NCBI RefSeq assembly: GCF_003231305.1
Contig: NZ_QKVM01000020.1
Location: forward strand, 1 to 64,000
Length of the DNA: 64,000 nucleotides
Source: Pseudomonas sichuanensis
GTDB taxonomy: Bacteria > Pseudomonadota > Gammaproteobacteria > Pseudomonadales > Pseudomonadaceae
Direction of reading: 5' to 3'
In this document: piece after piece, positions 1 through 10,018 of the stretch
How positions within the stretch are numbered: position 1 is the first letter of the stretch
How the letters are laid out: every line of letters begins with the position of its first letter
Made by a program: the position numbers and the translations under genes
The notes under the pieces: model-generated
The model's input: only the letters and a program-made list of their open reading frames with translations
Databases searched by the model: none
What the model was told of the DNA's origin: nothing

Positions 1-24
1 GTACCTGATCTATAGGGGGCCGCG

Positions 25-216
25 ATGATCCCGCATACAGGCTGGCTACGGCGCCAGCTCGAATCGGCGCTGATCCTGCTCGCCGCCTGGATCATTGGCG
101 GCCGCAACGTCACCAGGTCCGGGGTCGTCTCGCGCCGAGACAACAACGAGATGTTCGAGATGGACGGCGACCTACGCGCCATTGCCCGCCGAATCCGCAA
201 GCAGTACAGCGAGTAA
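25..216 (+). CDS. hypothetical small protein of an integrated element
   Basis: A 63-aa protein with no family I recognise. A purine-rich ribosome binding site (AGGGGG) lies 5 nt before the ATG. Residues 15-27 are hydrophobic (about 13 residues, ALILLAAWIIGG), possibly a weak membrane segment, and the C-terminal half is charged with many Arg residues. It is the first gene of a run of four same-strand genes that ends with the integrase, so it is most likely part of the mobile element that continues to the left of the window. It could be a phage or island accessory protein; no function is claimed. Confidence 0.5.
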   Translation: MIPHTGWLRRQLESALILLAAWIIGGRNVTRSGVVSRRDNNEMFEMDGDLRAIARRIRKQYSE

Positions 217-264
217 CCCCTCCCCCTACAACTCAAGCCCGCCGCGCGCGGGCGAGGATGACCT

Positions 265-621
265 ATGTCCGATTTCCAGACGACATCCGAACCCGTGGCC
301 AGGAAGCGCCACATCTGCTGCGAGTGCCGCGGGCACATCGAGCCAGGCCAGGCATACCAGCTCGTTGCTGGCTGCTGGGAAGGCGACATGAGCAGCTTCA
401 AGACCTGCGCTGGATGCGTCCAGGCGCGCGACTGGGCGATCGTTCAGGCCGAGTGGGGAGGCGACGGCGAGCACCTCTACTACTTCGGGATGCTTGAAGA
501 AGATCTATGCAACCTGGCGCCGGAGATGGACTTCGGTGACGGCCGCCGCTTCAAGACCTATCGATTCCAGGTGCAGATGCGCCGGCGCCGAGACCGGGCC
601 CAACTGCAGAAAGCAGCCTGA
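265..621 (+). CDS. phage/island protein with zinc-ribbon-like cysteines
   Basis: A 118-aa protein. The visible signature is two CxxC pairs, C18-x2-C21 and C48-x2-C51, with extra Cys at 19 and 37, which looks like a small zinc-binding fold. A basic tail (residues 99-118, rich in Arg) could touch nucleic acid. A GAGGA ribosome binding site 7 nt upstream supports the start. It sits between the 63-aa gene and the excisionase-like gene, all on the plus strand. The zinc binding is inferred from spacing only; the exact role in the element is unknown. Confidence 0.65.
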   Translation: MSDFQTTSEPVARKRHICCECRGHIEPGQAYQLVAGCWEGDMSSFKTCAGCVQARDWAIVQAEWGGDGEHLYYFGMLEEDLCNLAPEMDFGDGRRFKTYRFQVQMRRRRDRAQLQKAA

Positions 622-658
622 CCACAACCCTGCCGCCACCGGCGGCGTGGAGAACAAC

Positions 659-1075
659 ATGGCAAACGCCACCGCTGCAGTGCAGCCGAGCCTGCTGCCG
701 AGAATCATCCGGGCCGGCGAAGCGCCCGGGTATCTCGGCATGTGCAAGGACGAATTCAAGAATACCGTCAGGCCGCATGTCCGTGAGTTCCCGATCGGGA
801 AACAGGGCGTGGGCTTCGACCGACTCGAGCTTGATGCTTGGGTCGACGCCTACATCGAGGCCATGGCCGTTGAAAAGGCGAGCAATCAGGACAACAATCG
901 ACCCCGCAGCGTAAGCAAGGCCGGGGAATCCAAGGAGGCTCCATGGCCAAAAAGGCAATCACAGGGCTCCAGAAAATGCCCAGCGGCATCTGGAAAATCG
1001 ACAAGGTCTACAGGGGAGAAAGAATTCAAGAAAGCACTGGAACTTGTGACCGGCAGGAGGCAGAGCAATACCTGA
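659..1075 (+). CDS. AlpA/excisionase-like small DNA-binding protein
   Basis: A 138-aa reading frame starting at an ATG with GGAG 6 nt upstream. Residues about 20-68 resemble the short winged-helix proteins next to integrases in Pseudomonas islands (segment GYLGMCKDEFKNTVRPH, then a strand and a LELDAWVDAY helix). Such proteins serve as excisionases or as activators of the integrase. The last 44 residues are encoded inside the first 133 nt of the integrase gene in another frame and look like low-complexity Ser/Lys/Arg sequence, so the functional domain is probably the first 70 to 90 residues. Excisionase function is inferred from size and position. Confidence 0.6.
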   Translation: MANATAAVQPSLLPRIIRAGEAPGYLGMCKDEFKNTVRPHVREFPIGKQGVGFDRLELDAWVDAYIEAMAVEKASNQDNNRPRSVSKAGESKEAPWPKRQSQGSRKCPAASGKSTRSTGEKEFKKALELVTGRRQSNT

Positions 1076-2124
1076 TCCATCTGCTGGAGAAGATGCGGCA
1101 GCGCAAGGTGTACGGCGCTCGCGAAATCAAGACATTCGCCACAGCCGCGGCGAAGTACCTGGTCGAGAATAAGGAGCAGCCATCCATCAGGCTCACTGCG
1201 TTGTATTTGGAGCAAGTGGTCGAGTACATCGGCCACCTTCCATTGACGCACATTGATGACGAGGCGCTGGCCGCCTACGTGCGGGATCGGAAGGCTGATT
1301 CGGTGCTGCCGGATGGGAAGGTGAAGAAGGGAGTCAGCAATAGGACGGTCAACATCGCGATTGAGCGAGTGATTCGCGTCCTCCAGCTGGCTTGCCGGAA
1401 GTGGCGGGATGAAGAGCGCCGCCCCTGGCTCGACAGCGTGCCGCTGCTCACCAAGCTGGACGAGAAGAAGTCGAGTCGACAGCCCTACCCCATGTCCTGG
1501 GAAGAGCAGTCGATTCTGTTTGGGGAGTTGCCCGACCATCTGCAGCGAATGGCCCTGTTCAAGGTGAACACCGGCTGCCGCGAGCAAGAGGTCTGCAAGC
1601 TGAGGTGGGACTGGGAGATCTTTGTCCCGGAGCTGGATGCCAGCGTGTTTCTGATACCTGCCGAGTTTGGCGGCAGACACGAGAACTCCGGAGTCAAGAA
1701 TCGGGAGGAGAGACTGGTCGTGCTGAACAGAGTGGCCAAGTCGATCATCGAGGGGCAGCGCGGCATCAGTCGTGAGTGGGTTTTCCCATACAACGGCACC
1801 GCGATGCATCGGATGAACGACTCGGCCTGGAAGAAAGCGCGAGTGCGTGCGGCAAAGCTCTGGCAGGAGCAACACTTGCGGCCGGCGCACCCAGGGTTCG
1901 CTTCCATCAGGGTTCACGACCTGAAGCATACATTCGGACGAAGACTGAAGGCGGCAGCTGTGAGCCTGGAAGACCGGAAGTCGCTACTTGGCCACAAGAG
2001 CGGAAGCGTGACCAGTCATTACTCCGGAGCGGAGATTGGTCAGATGATTGATGCGGCAAACAAGGTATCGGCCACAGACTCGCGCGGTCCGGTACTGACG
2101 ATCTTGAAGAGGAGAATCGGATGA
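943..2124 (+). CDS. tyrosine recombinase, island/phage integrase
   Basis: A 393-aa site-specific recombinase. The N-terminal SAM-like core-binding region is roughly residues 60-165. The catalytic domain follows, with Arg213 (TGCREQEV), Lys252 in the beta hairpin, His325-x-x-Lys328 (HDLKHTF), His351 (LLGHKSG) and the nucleophile Tyr360 (SHYSG). The second box has Lys where most family members have Arg; related Pseudomonas integrases seem to share this. AAGGAGG sits 5 nt before the ATG. The gene points at the 3' end of tRNA-Pro 82 bp away, the usual arrangement for an element that integrated into that tRNA gene. Confidence 0.95.
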   Translation: MAKKAITGLQKMPSGIWKIDKVYRGERIQESTGTCDRQEAEQYLIHLLEKMRQRKVYGAREIKTFATAAAKYLVENKEQPSIRLTALYLEQVVEYIGHLPLTHIDDEALAAYVRDRKADSVLPDGKVKKGVSNRTVNIAIERVIRVLQLACRKWRDEERRPWLDSVPLLTKLDEKKSSRQPYPMSWEEQSILFGELPDHLQRMALFKVNTGCREQEVCKLRWDWEIFVPELDASVFLIPAEFGGRHENSGVKNREERLVVLNRVAKSIIEGQRGISREWVFPYNGTAMHRMNDSAWKKARVRAAKLWQEQHLRPAHPGFASIRVHDLKHTFGRRLKAAAVSLEDRKSLLGHKSGSVTSHYSGAEIGQMIDAANKVSATDSRGPVLTILKRRIG

Positions 2125-2165
2125 GGGAAAAGGCGAAGTCACTCGAAAAGTCACTATGCCTAGAA

Positions 2166-2190
2166 ATGAAAAAGCCACCAGAAGGTGGCT
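2166..2190 (-). terminator. rho-independent terminator facing out of tRNA-Pro
   Basis: On the minus strand a perfect 7-bp stem (AGCCACC / GGTGGCT, 2173-2190) with a 4-nt loop is followed by TTTTT. It lies 17 bp beyond the 3' end of tRNA-Pro and would end its transcript. It lies on the element side of the likely crossover, so the element appears to have supplied a replacement terminator. Confidence 0.75.
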
Positions 2191-2206
2191 AAGTCATTGG
2201 GATTAT

Positions 2207-2283
2207 TGGTCGGGACGGAGTGATTCGAACACTCGACCCCTTGCACCCCATGCAAGTGCGCTACCGGGCTGCGCTACGCCCCG
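2207..2283 (-). tRNA. tRNA-Pro(GGG)
   Basis: A 77-nt cloverleaf on the minus strand with CCA encoded. The acceptor stem is CGGGGCG / CGTCCCG with one G-T pair, the anticodon stem is CTTGC / GCAAG, and the 7-nt loop ATGGGGT gives anticodon GGG. The T loop is TTCGAAT. The gene is intact despite being the probable attachment site of the neighbouring element, meaning that the element restored the 3' half on integration. Confidence 0.97.
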
Positions 2284-2384
2284 ACATCATTCTCGATACC
2301 GCTGAGAACGTTGAAGAATTTAACCTAAGCTTTTGAATAATGGAAGCTTTTTTTCAAAAAACTTTCCGTTCGTCGCCAACCAGA

Positions 2385-2741
2385 TCACTTCTTCAGCACC
2401 ACCAACACATCCTCCAACTCGGCAATCATCTGCCGAATCAGCTGCTTGTACTGGCTGGATTCATCCTTGACCTCATCACTGGAGAGCCGCAACCGCGCCC
2501 CGCCAATGGTAAAGCCTTGGTCATACAGCAAAGCGCGGATCTGGCGGATCATCAGCACGTCTTGGCGCTGATAATACCGCCGGTTGCCACGGCGCTTCAC
2601 CGGGTTGAGCTGCGGAAATTCCTGCTCCCAGTAGCGCAGCACGTGCGGTTTTACCGCACAGAGCTCGCTGACTTCACCAATGGTGAAGTAGCGTTTGCCC
2701 GGGATGGGGGGCAGCTCGTCGTTATGGCTTGGTTCCAGCAT
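2385..2741 (-). CDS. MerR-family regulator of the ihfA locus
   Basis: A 118-aa protein with an N-terminal MerR winged helix-turn-helix (residues 17-85: [36 protein letters not shown]). The C-terminal part is a short helix typical of the dimerisation coil, with no effector domain and no metal-binding Cys pattern. The start overlaps the end of ihfA by 20 bp, so it is the last gene of the thrS-infC-rpmI-rplT-pheST-ihfA operon and is probably translationally coupled. This arrangement is conserved in many gamma-proteobacteria; its target is unknown to me. Confidence 0.9.
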   Translation of the reverse strand: MLEPSHNDELPPIPGKRYFTIGEVSELCAVKPHVLRYWEQEFPQLNPVKRRGNRRYYQRQDVLMIRQIRALLYDQGFTIGGARLRLSSDEVKDESSQYKQLIRQMIAELEDVLVVLKK

Positions 2742-3024
2742 AGGCCTCTACCCGGGCTTTCAGCTTCTGCCCTGGACGAAAGGTGACGACGCGGCGCGCG
2801 GTGATCGGGATCTCTTCCCCGGTTTTGGGGTTGCGGCCCGGCCGCTGGCGTTTGTCGCGAAGGTCGAAGTTGCCGAAACCGGACAACTTGACCTGCTCGT
2901 TATCTTCAAGCGCATGCCGAATTTCTTCGAAAAACAGCTCGACCAGCTCCTTGGCCTCTCGCTTGTTGAGCCCCAGCTCCTCGTACAGCCTTTCGGCCAT
3001 CTCAGCTTTCGTCAGAGCACCCAT
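2722..3024 (-). CDS. ihfA: integration host factor subunit alpha
   Basis: A 100-aa histone-like DNA-bending protein that pairs with IhfB to bend DNA in recombination, replication and sigma-54 transcription. It has the HU/IHF fold, with the [21 protein letters not shown] beta-arm region around residues 50-70 including the intercalating Pro in RNPKTGE. Length is the usual one. It begins 4 nt after pheT ends, the classic pheT-ihfA pairing. Confidence 0.98.
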   Translation of the reverse strand: MGALTKAEMAERLYEELGLNKREAKELVELFFEEIRHALEDNEQVKLSGFGNFDLRDKRQRPGRNPKTGEEIPITARRVVTFRPGQKLKARVEAYAGTKP

Positions 3025-3028
3025 GCCG

Positions 3029-5410
3029 TTATTTCCTTAACGTGGTGTTCAACCTTTGTTCGAGCGAGGTGAGGATATTTTGCAGGGTTTCGTTCACCTC
3101 ATCGTCGTTAAGAGTGCGCGATGGATGTTGCCAGGTCAAGCCGACGGCCAGGCTTTTTCTATCAGGATCAATGCCTTTACCCTGGTAGACGTCAAACAGC
3201 CTGAGGTCTGTGAGCCATTCGCCGGCATTGTCACGAATTACTTCAAGCACCGAACTGGAAGCCACGTCACGGCCTGCGATCAAGGCCAGGTCACGGCGGG
3301 TTTCCGGGAACTTGGACAGTTCGCTGAACTTCGGCAGGCGGCCTTCCACTACATCGCCGAGCACCAGCTCGAAAACGTAGACCGGACGGTCGAGGCCGAG
3401 GGTCTTGGCCAGCTCCGGGTGGATGGCGCCGAGGTAGCCGACTTCCTTGCCGTCGCGCTCGATGCGGGCGGTCTGGCCTGGGTGCAGGGCTGGATGCTTG
3501 CCGGCGACGAAGCTGAAGTCGCTCAGGGCGCCCGAGTAGCCCAGCAGGGCTTCCACGTCGGCTTTCACGTCGAAGAAGTCGATGCCGTCACGGCCGTTGG
3601 CCCAGCCTTCGGGCAGGCGGCTGCCGGTGACGACGCCGGCGATCATCGGCTGTTGCTTGAGGTCACCCAGCTGGCCGACGAAGCGCAGGCCGCTTTCGAA
3701 CAGGCGCACGCGGTCTTGCTGGCGATTGAGGTTGTGCTGCATCGCCTTGACCAGGCCCGGCCACAACGAGGCGCGCATGGCGGCCATGTCGTTGGAGATC
3801 GGGTTGGCCAGCACCAGCGGCTCGACGCCTGGGGTGAACAGTTCGAACAGCTTCGGGTCGATGAAGCTGTAGGTGATGGCTTCCTGGTAGCCGCGGGCGA
3901 CCAGCAGGCGACGCAGGTTCGGCAGCTCGCCGCGGGTCTCTGGCTTGCCCTGGGGCGCCAGGCGCGCCTGCGGGTAGCGGACCGGCAGGTTGTTGTAGCC
4001 GTACAGGCGGGCCAGTTCTTCGATCAGGTCGACTTCCAGGCTGATGTCGAAGCGGTGGCTTGGGACGGTGACGGTCCACTGCCCTGCCCCATTGGCGCTG
4101 GTTTTCAGCTCCAGGGCGTTGAGCAGTTGCTCGACCTGGGCGGCGTCCATCTGCAGGCCGAGCATCTGGGTGATGCGTTCGTCGCGCAGGGTGATCGGCG
4201 CGATGCTCGGCAGGTGCTGTTGGCTGACGGCTTCGACGATCGGGCCGGCTTCACCGCCGACGATCTCCAGCAGCAGCGCGGTGGCGCGCTCCATGGCTTC
4301 GCGGGCCAGTTGCGAATCCACGCCACGCTCGTAGCGGTGCGAGGCGTCGGTGTGCAGGCCGTAGGAACGGGCCTTGCCGGCGACGGAGATCGGCTCGAAG
4401 AAGGCGCTTTCCAGGAACAGGTCGCGGGTCTTCTCGGTGTTGACGCCGCTGTGCTCACCACCCATCACGCCGGCAATGGCCAGGGCGCGGGTGTGGTCGG
4501 CGATCACCAGGGTGTCGGCGCGCAGGGCAACTTCCTGGCCGTCCAGCAGGACCAGCTTCTCGCCCTCTTCGGCCATGCGCACGCGGATGCCGCCGTTGAT
4601 TTCGGCGAGGTCGAAGGCGTGCATCGGCTGGCCGAGCTCGAGCATCACGTAGTTGGTGATGTCGACGGCGGCGTCGATGCTGCGCACGTCGCTGCGGCGC
4701 AGGCGCTCGACCATCCACAGCGGGGTCGGCTTGCTCAGGTCGACGTTACGGATGACACGGCCCAGGTAGCGTGGGCAGGCAGCCGGGGCGCTGACTTCCA
4801 CCGAGCGCACTTCGTCGTGGGCAGCGGGCACAGCCGGTACTACCGGGCGGGTGACCGGGACGTCGTACAGGGCGCTGACGTCGCGGGCCAGGCCGGCCAG
4901 GGACAGGCAGTCGCCGCGGTTCGGGGTCAGGCCGATCTCGATGCTGGCGTCGTCGAGGTTCAGGTACTGGCGAATGTCCTGGCCTACCGGGGCGTCAGCG
5001 GCCAGTTCCAGCAGGCCGTCGTTCTCTTCGCTGATCTGCAGTTCGGCAGCCGAGCACAGCATGCCGAAGGACTCGACGCCGCGCAGCTTGGCTTTCTTGA
5101 TCTTGAAGTCGCCCGGCAGCTCGGCACCGATCATGGCGAACGGGATCTTGATGCCTGGGCGGGCGTTGGGGGCGCCGCAGACCACCTGGAAGGTTTCTGC
5201 GCCGTTGCTTACCTGGCACACGCGCAGTTTGTCGGCGTCCGGGTGTTGTTCGGTGGCGAGGATCTCACCCACCACGATGCCGCTGAACTGGCCGGCAGCG
5301 GGGGTCACGCTGTCGACTTCGAGGCCGGCCATGGACAGGCGGGCGACCAGTTCGTCACGGGAGACTTGCGGGTTTACCCAACCGCGCAGCCACTGTTCAC
5401 TGAATTTCAT
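3029..5410 (-). CDS. pheT: phenylalanyl-tRNA synthetase beta subunit
   Basis: A 793-aa subunit of the alpha2-beta2 enzyme that charges tRNA-Phe in the cytoplasm. The order of domains is: N-terminal B1, OB-fold tRNA-binding domain (about residues 39-150, with [20 protein letters not shown]), B3/B4 editing region (about 215-390), B5 (about 400-475), the catalytic-like core, and the C-terminal FDX-ACB domain (about 700-793, [13 protein letters not shown]). Length matches the bacterial family. It follows pheS by 31 nt and precedes ihfA by 4 nt on the same strand. Confidence 0.98.
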   Translation of the reverse strand: MKFSEQWLRGWVNPQVSRDELVARLSMAGLEVDSVTPAAGQFSGIVVGEILATEQHPDADKLRVCQVSNGAETFQVVCGAPNARPGIKIPFAMIGAELPGDFKIKKAKLRGVESFGMLCSAAELQISEENDGLLELAADAPVGQDIRQYLNLDDASIEIGLTPNRGDCLSLAGLARDVSALYDVPVTRPVVPAVPAAHDEVRSVEVSAPAACPRYLGRVIRNVDLSKPTPLWMVERLRRSDVRSIDAAVDITNYVMLELGQPMHAFDLAEINGGIRVRMAEEGEKLVLLDGQEVALRADTLVIADHTRALAIAGVMGGEHSGVNTEKTRDLFLESAFFEPISVAGKARSYGLHTDASHRYERGVDSQLAREAMERATALLLEIVGGEAGPIVEAVSQQHLPSIAPITLRDERITQMLGLQMDAAQVEQLLNALELKTSANGAGQWTVTVPSHRFDISLEVDLIEELARLYGYNNLPVRYPQARLAPQGKPETRGELPNLRRLLVARGYQEAITYSFIDPKLFELFTPGVEPLVLANPISNDMAAMRASLWPGLVKAMQHNLNRQQDRVRLFESGLRFVGQLGDLKQQPMIAGVVTGSRLPEGWANGRDGIDFFDVKADVEALLGYSGALSDFSFVAGKHPALHPGQTARIERDGKEVGYLGAIHPELAKTLGLDRPVYVFELVLGDVVEGRLPKFSELSKFPETRRDLALIAGRDVASSSVLEVIRDNAGEWLTDLRLFDVYQGKGIDPDRKSLAVGLTWQHPSRTLNDDEVNETLQNILTSLEQRLNTTLRK

Positions 5411-5441
5411 GCTGTTCTCCTAGAATTTGCGTCGATTGGGC

Positions 5442-6512
<1,071 letters not shown>

Positions 6513-6569
6513 TCGATGACGTTTTACACCCGACGGCGCAGGGCGCCGGCGGATGATTGTCGTGGGTAC

Positions 6570-6926
6570 TTAGGCCAGAACGGCTTTAGCTTTCTCGACA
6601 ATTGCAGCAAACGCCGCTTTTTCGTTCACTGCCAGGTCAGCCAGAACCTTGCGGTCGATTTCGATCGACGCTTTTTTCAGGCCAGCAATCAGACGGCTGT
6701 AAGACAGGCCGTTGGTGCGTGCACCGGCGTTGATACGAGCGATCCACAGAGCGCGGAACTGACGCTTCTTCTGGCGACGGTCGCGGTAGGCGTATTGGCC
6801 TGCCTTGATGACAGCCTGCTTGGCAACACGGAATACGCGCGAACGTGCACCGTAGTAGCCTTTAGCCAGTTTCAGAATTTTCTTGTGACGCTTACGAGCG
6901 ATGACGCCACGCTTTACACGAGCCAT
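6570..6926 (-). CDS. rplT: 50S ribosomal protein L20
   Basis: A 118-aa highly basic protein that binds 23S rRNA early in large-subunit assembly. The sequence is the standard bL20 one, opening [16 protein letters not shown] and containing the [11 protein letters not shown] and [10 protein letters not shown] segments. It lies 28 nt after rpmI. In other bacteria L20 also represses its own operon by binding the mRNA; that control is family knowledge and no site was identified here. Confidence 0.99.
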   Translation of the reverse strand: MARVKRGVIARKRHKKILKLAKGYYGARSRVFRVAKQAVIKAGQYAYRDRRQKKRQFRALWIARINAGARTNGLSYSRLIAGLKKASIEIDRKVLADLAVNEKAAFAAIVEKAKAVLA

Positions 6927-6954
6927 GAGTAACTTCCTCTATCTTTGACCGAAA

Positions 6955-7149
6955 TTAACGTACGCGCAGCATGCGCTCGACTTTTGCAACGTCAGACGGG
7001 TGCAGCAAGCTGGCACCGCGCAGTTGACGCTTACGCTTGGTCGACATTTTGGTCAGGATGTGGCTTTTGAAAGCGTGCTTGTGCTTGAAGCCGGAAGCGG
7101 TTTTCAGGAAACGCTTCGCAGCACCGCTCTTGGTTTTCATTTTTGGCAT
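6955..7149 (-). CDS. rpmI: 50S ribosomal protein L35
   Basis: A 64-aa basic ribosomal protein. The start is set at MPKMKTKSG, the universal bL35 beginning, rather than an in-frame ATG 15 nt upstream. The sequence contains the usual KRFLKTASG and [15 protein letters not shown] segments. It lies 60 nt after infC and 28 nt before rplT in the conserved infC-rpmI-rplT cluster. Confidence 0.99.
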   Translation of the reverse strand: MPKMKTKSGAAKRFLKTASGFKHKHAFKSHILTKMSTKRKRQLRGASLLHPSDVAKVERMLRVR

Positions 7150-7209
7150 GTTGGAACTCCGCATTCGATAAAATTACACATAATCATCAGGCCTGCCGTG
7201 CCCGGGAGA

Positions 7210-7755
7210 TTACTTCTTTTTCTTGGGGGCGATGACCATCATAAGCTGGCGTCCTTCCATCTTCGGATGCTGCTCAACGGTGCCGTATTCGGCGAGGTCA
7301 GCTTCAACCCGCTTCAACAGCTCCATGCCCAGCTCCTGGTGGGCCATCTCACGGCCACGGAATCTCAGAGAGATCTTGGCCTTGTCCCCATCGGTAAGGA
7401 AACGTACCAGGTTGCGTAGTTTTACCTGGTAATCCCCATCCTCCGTCCCTGGACGAAACTTGATTTCTTTAATCTGAATCTGCTTCTGGTTTTTCTTGGC
7501 TTCGTTGGCCTGCTTCTTCTTCTCGAAGAGGTGCTTGCCGTAGTCCATGACCTTGCAGACAGGCGGTACCGCGTCTGCAGAGATCTCTACCAGATCCAGC
7601 TTCGCTTCATCAGCAATACGAAGCGCTTCATCAATCGAGACGATGCCAACCTGCTCGCCATCAGCGCCAATTAACCGAACCTCGCGGGCCGAGATATTCT
7701 CGTTGATCGGGGCTTTCGGTACAGCACGCTTATCGTTTCTCATTTCACGCTTAAT
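7210..7755 (-). CDS. infC: translation initiation factor IF-3, probable AUU start
   Basis: A 181-aa protein if started at ATT (7755-7753). IF-3 binds the 30S subunit and checks start-codon pairing. The N-terminal domain ([20 protein letters not shown]) and C-terminal domain (ending [10 protein letters not shown]) are complete. An ATG exists two codons upstream at 7761, overlapping the thrS stop, but the only ribosome binding site, GGAG at 7767-7764, is 2 nt from that ATG and 8 nt from the ATT. The rare AUU start is the basis of infC autoregulation in E. coli, so the ATT is preferred here. The ATG at 7743 is a third, less likely option. Confidence 0.97.
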   Translation of the reverse strand: MKREMRNDKRAVPKAPINENISAREVRLIGADGEQVGIVSIDEALRIADEAKLDLVEISADAVPPVCKVMDYGKHLFEKKKQANEAKKNQKQIQIKEIKFRPGTEDGDYQVKLRNLVRFLTDGDKAKISLRFRGREMAHQELGMELLKRVEADLAEYGTVEQHPKMEGRQLMMVIAPKKKK

Positions 7756-7767
7756 AGTCATTACTCC
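7753..7767 (-). promoter_or_regulatory. infC: infC ribosome binding site and AUU start codon
   Basis: On the minus strand the order is GGAG, TAATGACT, ATT. The GGAG lies within the last codons of thrS. The 8-nt gap to ATT is ideal for initiation, and the 2-nt gap to the ATG is too short. This decides the start in favour of AUU. Confidence 0.65.
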
Positions 7768-9683
7768 GATTCTTGGCGACCACGCCGGGAAACCGCCTGT
7801 TGCAGCAGCTCAGCGAACTGGGCGACGGGCATGGAGCCCAGGTCAGCGCCTTCGCGAGTACGCACTGCGACGGTTTGCGTTTCGACTTCACGATCCCCTA
7901 TAACCAAAAGGTACGGGACCTTGAGCAAAGTATGCTCGCGGATTTTAAAGCCGATCTTCTCATTTCTCAAGTCCGACTTGGCACGGAAACCGCTACCGTT
8001 CAGAGATTTCTCGACCTCGAGGGCGAAATCGGCCTGTTTGTCGGTGATGTTCATGACCACGGCCTGGGTCGGCGCCAGCCATGCCGGGAACACGCCGGCG
8101 TAGTGCTCGATGAGCATGCCGATGAAGCGCTCGAACGAACCGAGGATGGCACGGTGCAGCATCACCGGGCGCACGCGGCTGTTGTCTTCGGCGATGTAGC
8201 TGGCGTCGAGGCGCTCAGGCAGGTTCGGGTCGTACTGCAGGGTGCCGCACTGCCAGTTACGGCCCAGGCAGTCGCGCAGGGTGAACTCGATCTTCGGGCC
8301 GTAGAACGCACCCTCGCCCGGCTGGTATTCCCACTCAAGGCCCGAGTCGTTCAGGGCTTCGGCCAGGGCGCCTTCGGCGCGGTCCCACAGCTCTTCGGAA
8401 CCCACGCGCTTGGCCGGGCGAGTCGAGAGCTTCATGGCGACGTCGGTGAAACCGAAGTCCTTGTACACGTCGAGGGTCAGCTTGATGAAGTCGGCGGCTT
8501 CTTTCTTCACCTGTTCTTCGGTGCAGAAGATGTGCGCGTCGTCCTGCACGAAGCCACGCACGCGCATGATACCGTGCAGCGCGCCGGACGGCTCGTTGCG
8601 GTGGCAAGCGCCGAACTCGGCCAGGCGCAGCGGCAGGTCGCGGTACGACTTCAGGCCCTGGTTGAACACCTGCACGTGGCATGGGCAGTTCATCGGCTTG
8701 ACCGCGTAGTCGCGGCTTTCAGAGGCCGTGGTGAACATGTTCTCGGCGTAGTTGGTCCAGTGGCCGGAACGCTCCCAGAGGATGCGGTCGACGACCTGCG
8801 GGGTCTTGATTTCCGAGTAGCCGTTTTCGCGCTGGACTTTACGCATGTACTGCTCGAGCACCTGGTAGATGGTCCAGCCGTTGGCGTGCCAGAACACCAT
8901 GCCCGGCGCTTCTTCCTGCAGGTGGAACAGGTCGAGCTGCTTGCCGATCTTGCGGTGGTCGCGTTTTTCGGCTTCTTCGATGCGCTGGATGTAGGCCGCC
9001 AGCTGCTTCTTGTCGGCCCAGGCAGTGCCGTACACGCGCTGCAGCTGCTCGTTCTTGGCATCGCCGCGCCAGTAGGCGCCGCTCAGCTTGGTCAGCTTGA
9101 AGGCTTTGAGGAAGCGGGTATTCGGCACGTGCGGACCGCGGCACATGTCGACGTATTCTTCGTGGTAGTACAGGCCCATGGCCTGTTCATTCGGCATGTC
9201 TTCGACCAGGCGCAGCTTGTAGTCTTCGCCACGGCGGGTGAACACGTCGATGACTTCGGCACGCGGGGTCATCTTCTTGACCACGTCGTAATCGGTGTCG
9301 ATCAGCTGCTGCATGCGCTTTTCGATCGCAGCGAGGTCGTCCGGGGTGAAAGGACGCTCGTAGGCGATGTCGTAATAGAAGCCTTCATCGATCACCGGGC
9401 CGATCACCATCTTGGCGGTCGGGTACAGCTGTTTCACTGCGTGGCCGATCAGGTGGGCGCACGAGTGACGGATGATCTCCAGTCCCTCTGCATCTTTGGG
9501 GGTGATGATCTGCAGGGTGGCGTCGTGGTCGATCTTGTCGCAGGCATCGACGAGCTTGCCGTCGACCTTGCCGGCCAGGGTGGCCTTGGCCAGGCCGGCG
9601 CCGATCGAGGCGGCGACTTCAGCTACGGATACCGGCTGGTCGAACGTGCGTTGACTGCCATCGGGAAGAGTAATAACGGGCAT
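7761..9683 (-). CDS. thrS: threonyl-tRNA synthetase
   Basis: A 640-aa class II synthetase that charges tRNA-Thr and edits Ser-tRNA-Thr. The start is set at MPVITLPDG with GGAGG upstream, not 33 nt earlier. Domains in order: TGS (1-61), the second editing domain with the HSCAHLIGH motif (about residue 73), the catalytic core with [10 protein letters not shown] (zinc-ligand Cys, about 330) and [12 protein letters not shown], and the C-terminal anticodon-binding domain (about 540-640). The stop overlaps the infC ATG by one base. A leader with two tRNA-Thr anticodon-arm-like hairpins lies just upstream, suggesting translational autocontrol. Confidence 0.98.
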   Translation of the reverse strand: MPVITLPDGSQRTFDQPVSVAEVAASIGAGLAKATLAGKVDGKLVDACDKIDHDATLQIITPKDAEGLEIIRHSCAHLIGHAVKQLYPTAKMVIGPVIDEGFYYDIAYERPFTPDDLAAIEKRMQQLIDTDYDVVKKMTPRAEVIDVFTRRGEDYKLRLVEDMPNEQAMGLYYHEEYVDMCRGPHVPNTRFLKAFKLTKLSGAYWRGDAKNEQLQRVYGTAWADKKQLAAYIQRIEEAEKRDHRKIGKQLDLFHLQEEAPGMVFWHANGWTIYQVLEQYMRKVQRENGYSEIKTPQVVDRILWERSGHWTNYAENMFTTASESRDYAVKPMNCPCHVQVFNQGLKSYRDLPLRLAEFGACHRNEPSGALHGIMRVRGFVQDDAHIFCTEEQVKKEAADFIKLTLDVYKDFGFTDVAMKLSTRPAKRVGSEELWDRAEGALAEALNDSGLEWEYQPGEGAFYGPKIEFTLRDCLGRNWQCGTLQYDPNLPERLDASYIAEDNSRVRPVMLHRAILGSFERFIGMLIEHYAGVFPAWLAPTQAVVMNITDKQADFALEVEKSLNGSGFRAKSDLRNEKIGFKIREHTLLKVPYLLVIGDREVETQTVAVRTREGADLGSMPVAQFAELLQQAVSRRGRQESE

Positions 9684-9793
9684 GGCGCCTCCTCTCCTAG
9701 TGGTGACCCCTACCAAAGGTCACGTGGGTTGGGATGAGCCAGTACAAGATCCGCCCTGCCTTTCCCGCGGGAAAGCCTGCCTCACAGTGGCAG
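9684..9793 (-). promoter_or_regulatory. candidate thrS translational operator (tRNA-Thr anticodon-arm mimics)
   Basis: On the minus-strand RNA two hairpins stand before the thrS start. The nearer (9723-9703) has a 6-bp stem GUGACC / GGUCAC, extendable by a U-G pair to leave the 7-nt loop UUGGUAG: U33, anticodon GGU, purine 37. Its G and U matching tRNA positions 35 and 36 fall at -30 and -29. The farther one (9793-9777) has a 5-bp stem CUGCC / GGCAG and a 7-nt loop ACUGUGA with UGU in the anticodon position. A perfect palindrome CTTTCCCGCGGGAAAG (9760-9775) lies between. E. coli ThrS represses its mRNA through two such arms; the function here is inferred. Confidence 0.6.
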
Positions 9794-10018
9794 AGACCTT
9801 TCGGCCGGTCAGGGGCGAACCAGAGTGACTGGAGGTATAAAAAGAAATGCGGCTGCCACAGGCATACCGCAAGGGAGGCATGCTAGCACGGGGCTAGAGG
9901 GGTCGGCAGAAATTTTTGGGATGAGTGCCTGCAAGGTGAACTTGTACGGAAAATTTCCTATCAGACCTTCTGAAGCAACCTACTCTTGATGAGACCTTAA
10001 CCCAAGGAGTATCCGGTT
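9794..10018. other. divergent thrS / 10019 intergenic region
   Basis: 225 nt between the thrS leader hairpins and the next gene. It must hold the thrS promoter (minus strand) and the promoter of the secreted-protein gene (plus strand). A short palindrome GGAAAATTTCC is at 9948-9958. I see no convincing -35/-10 pair or gene in it. Confidence 0.4.

Noticed and set aside
95..391. 98-codon frame overlapping the first two small genes
   Set aside because: Ser/Pro/Ala-rich out-of-frame translation; the overlapping genes have better ribosome binding sites.
9703..9723. A LysR or other protein operator in the GTGACC palindrome before thrS
   Set aside because: It lies inside the transcribed leader 20 nt before the start codon and the loop spells a Thr anticodon, so an RNA role fits better.
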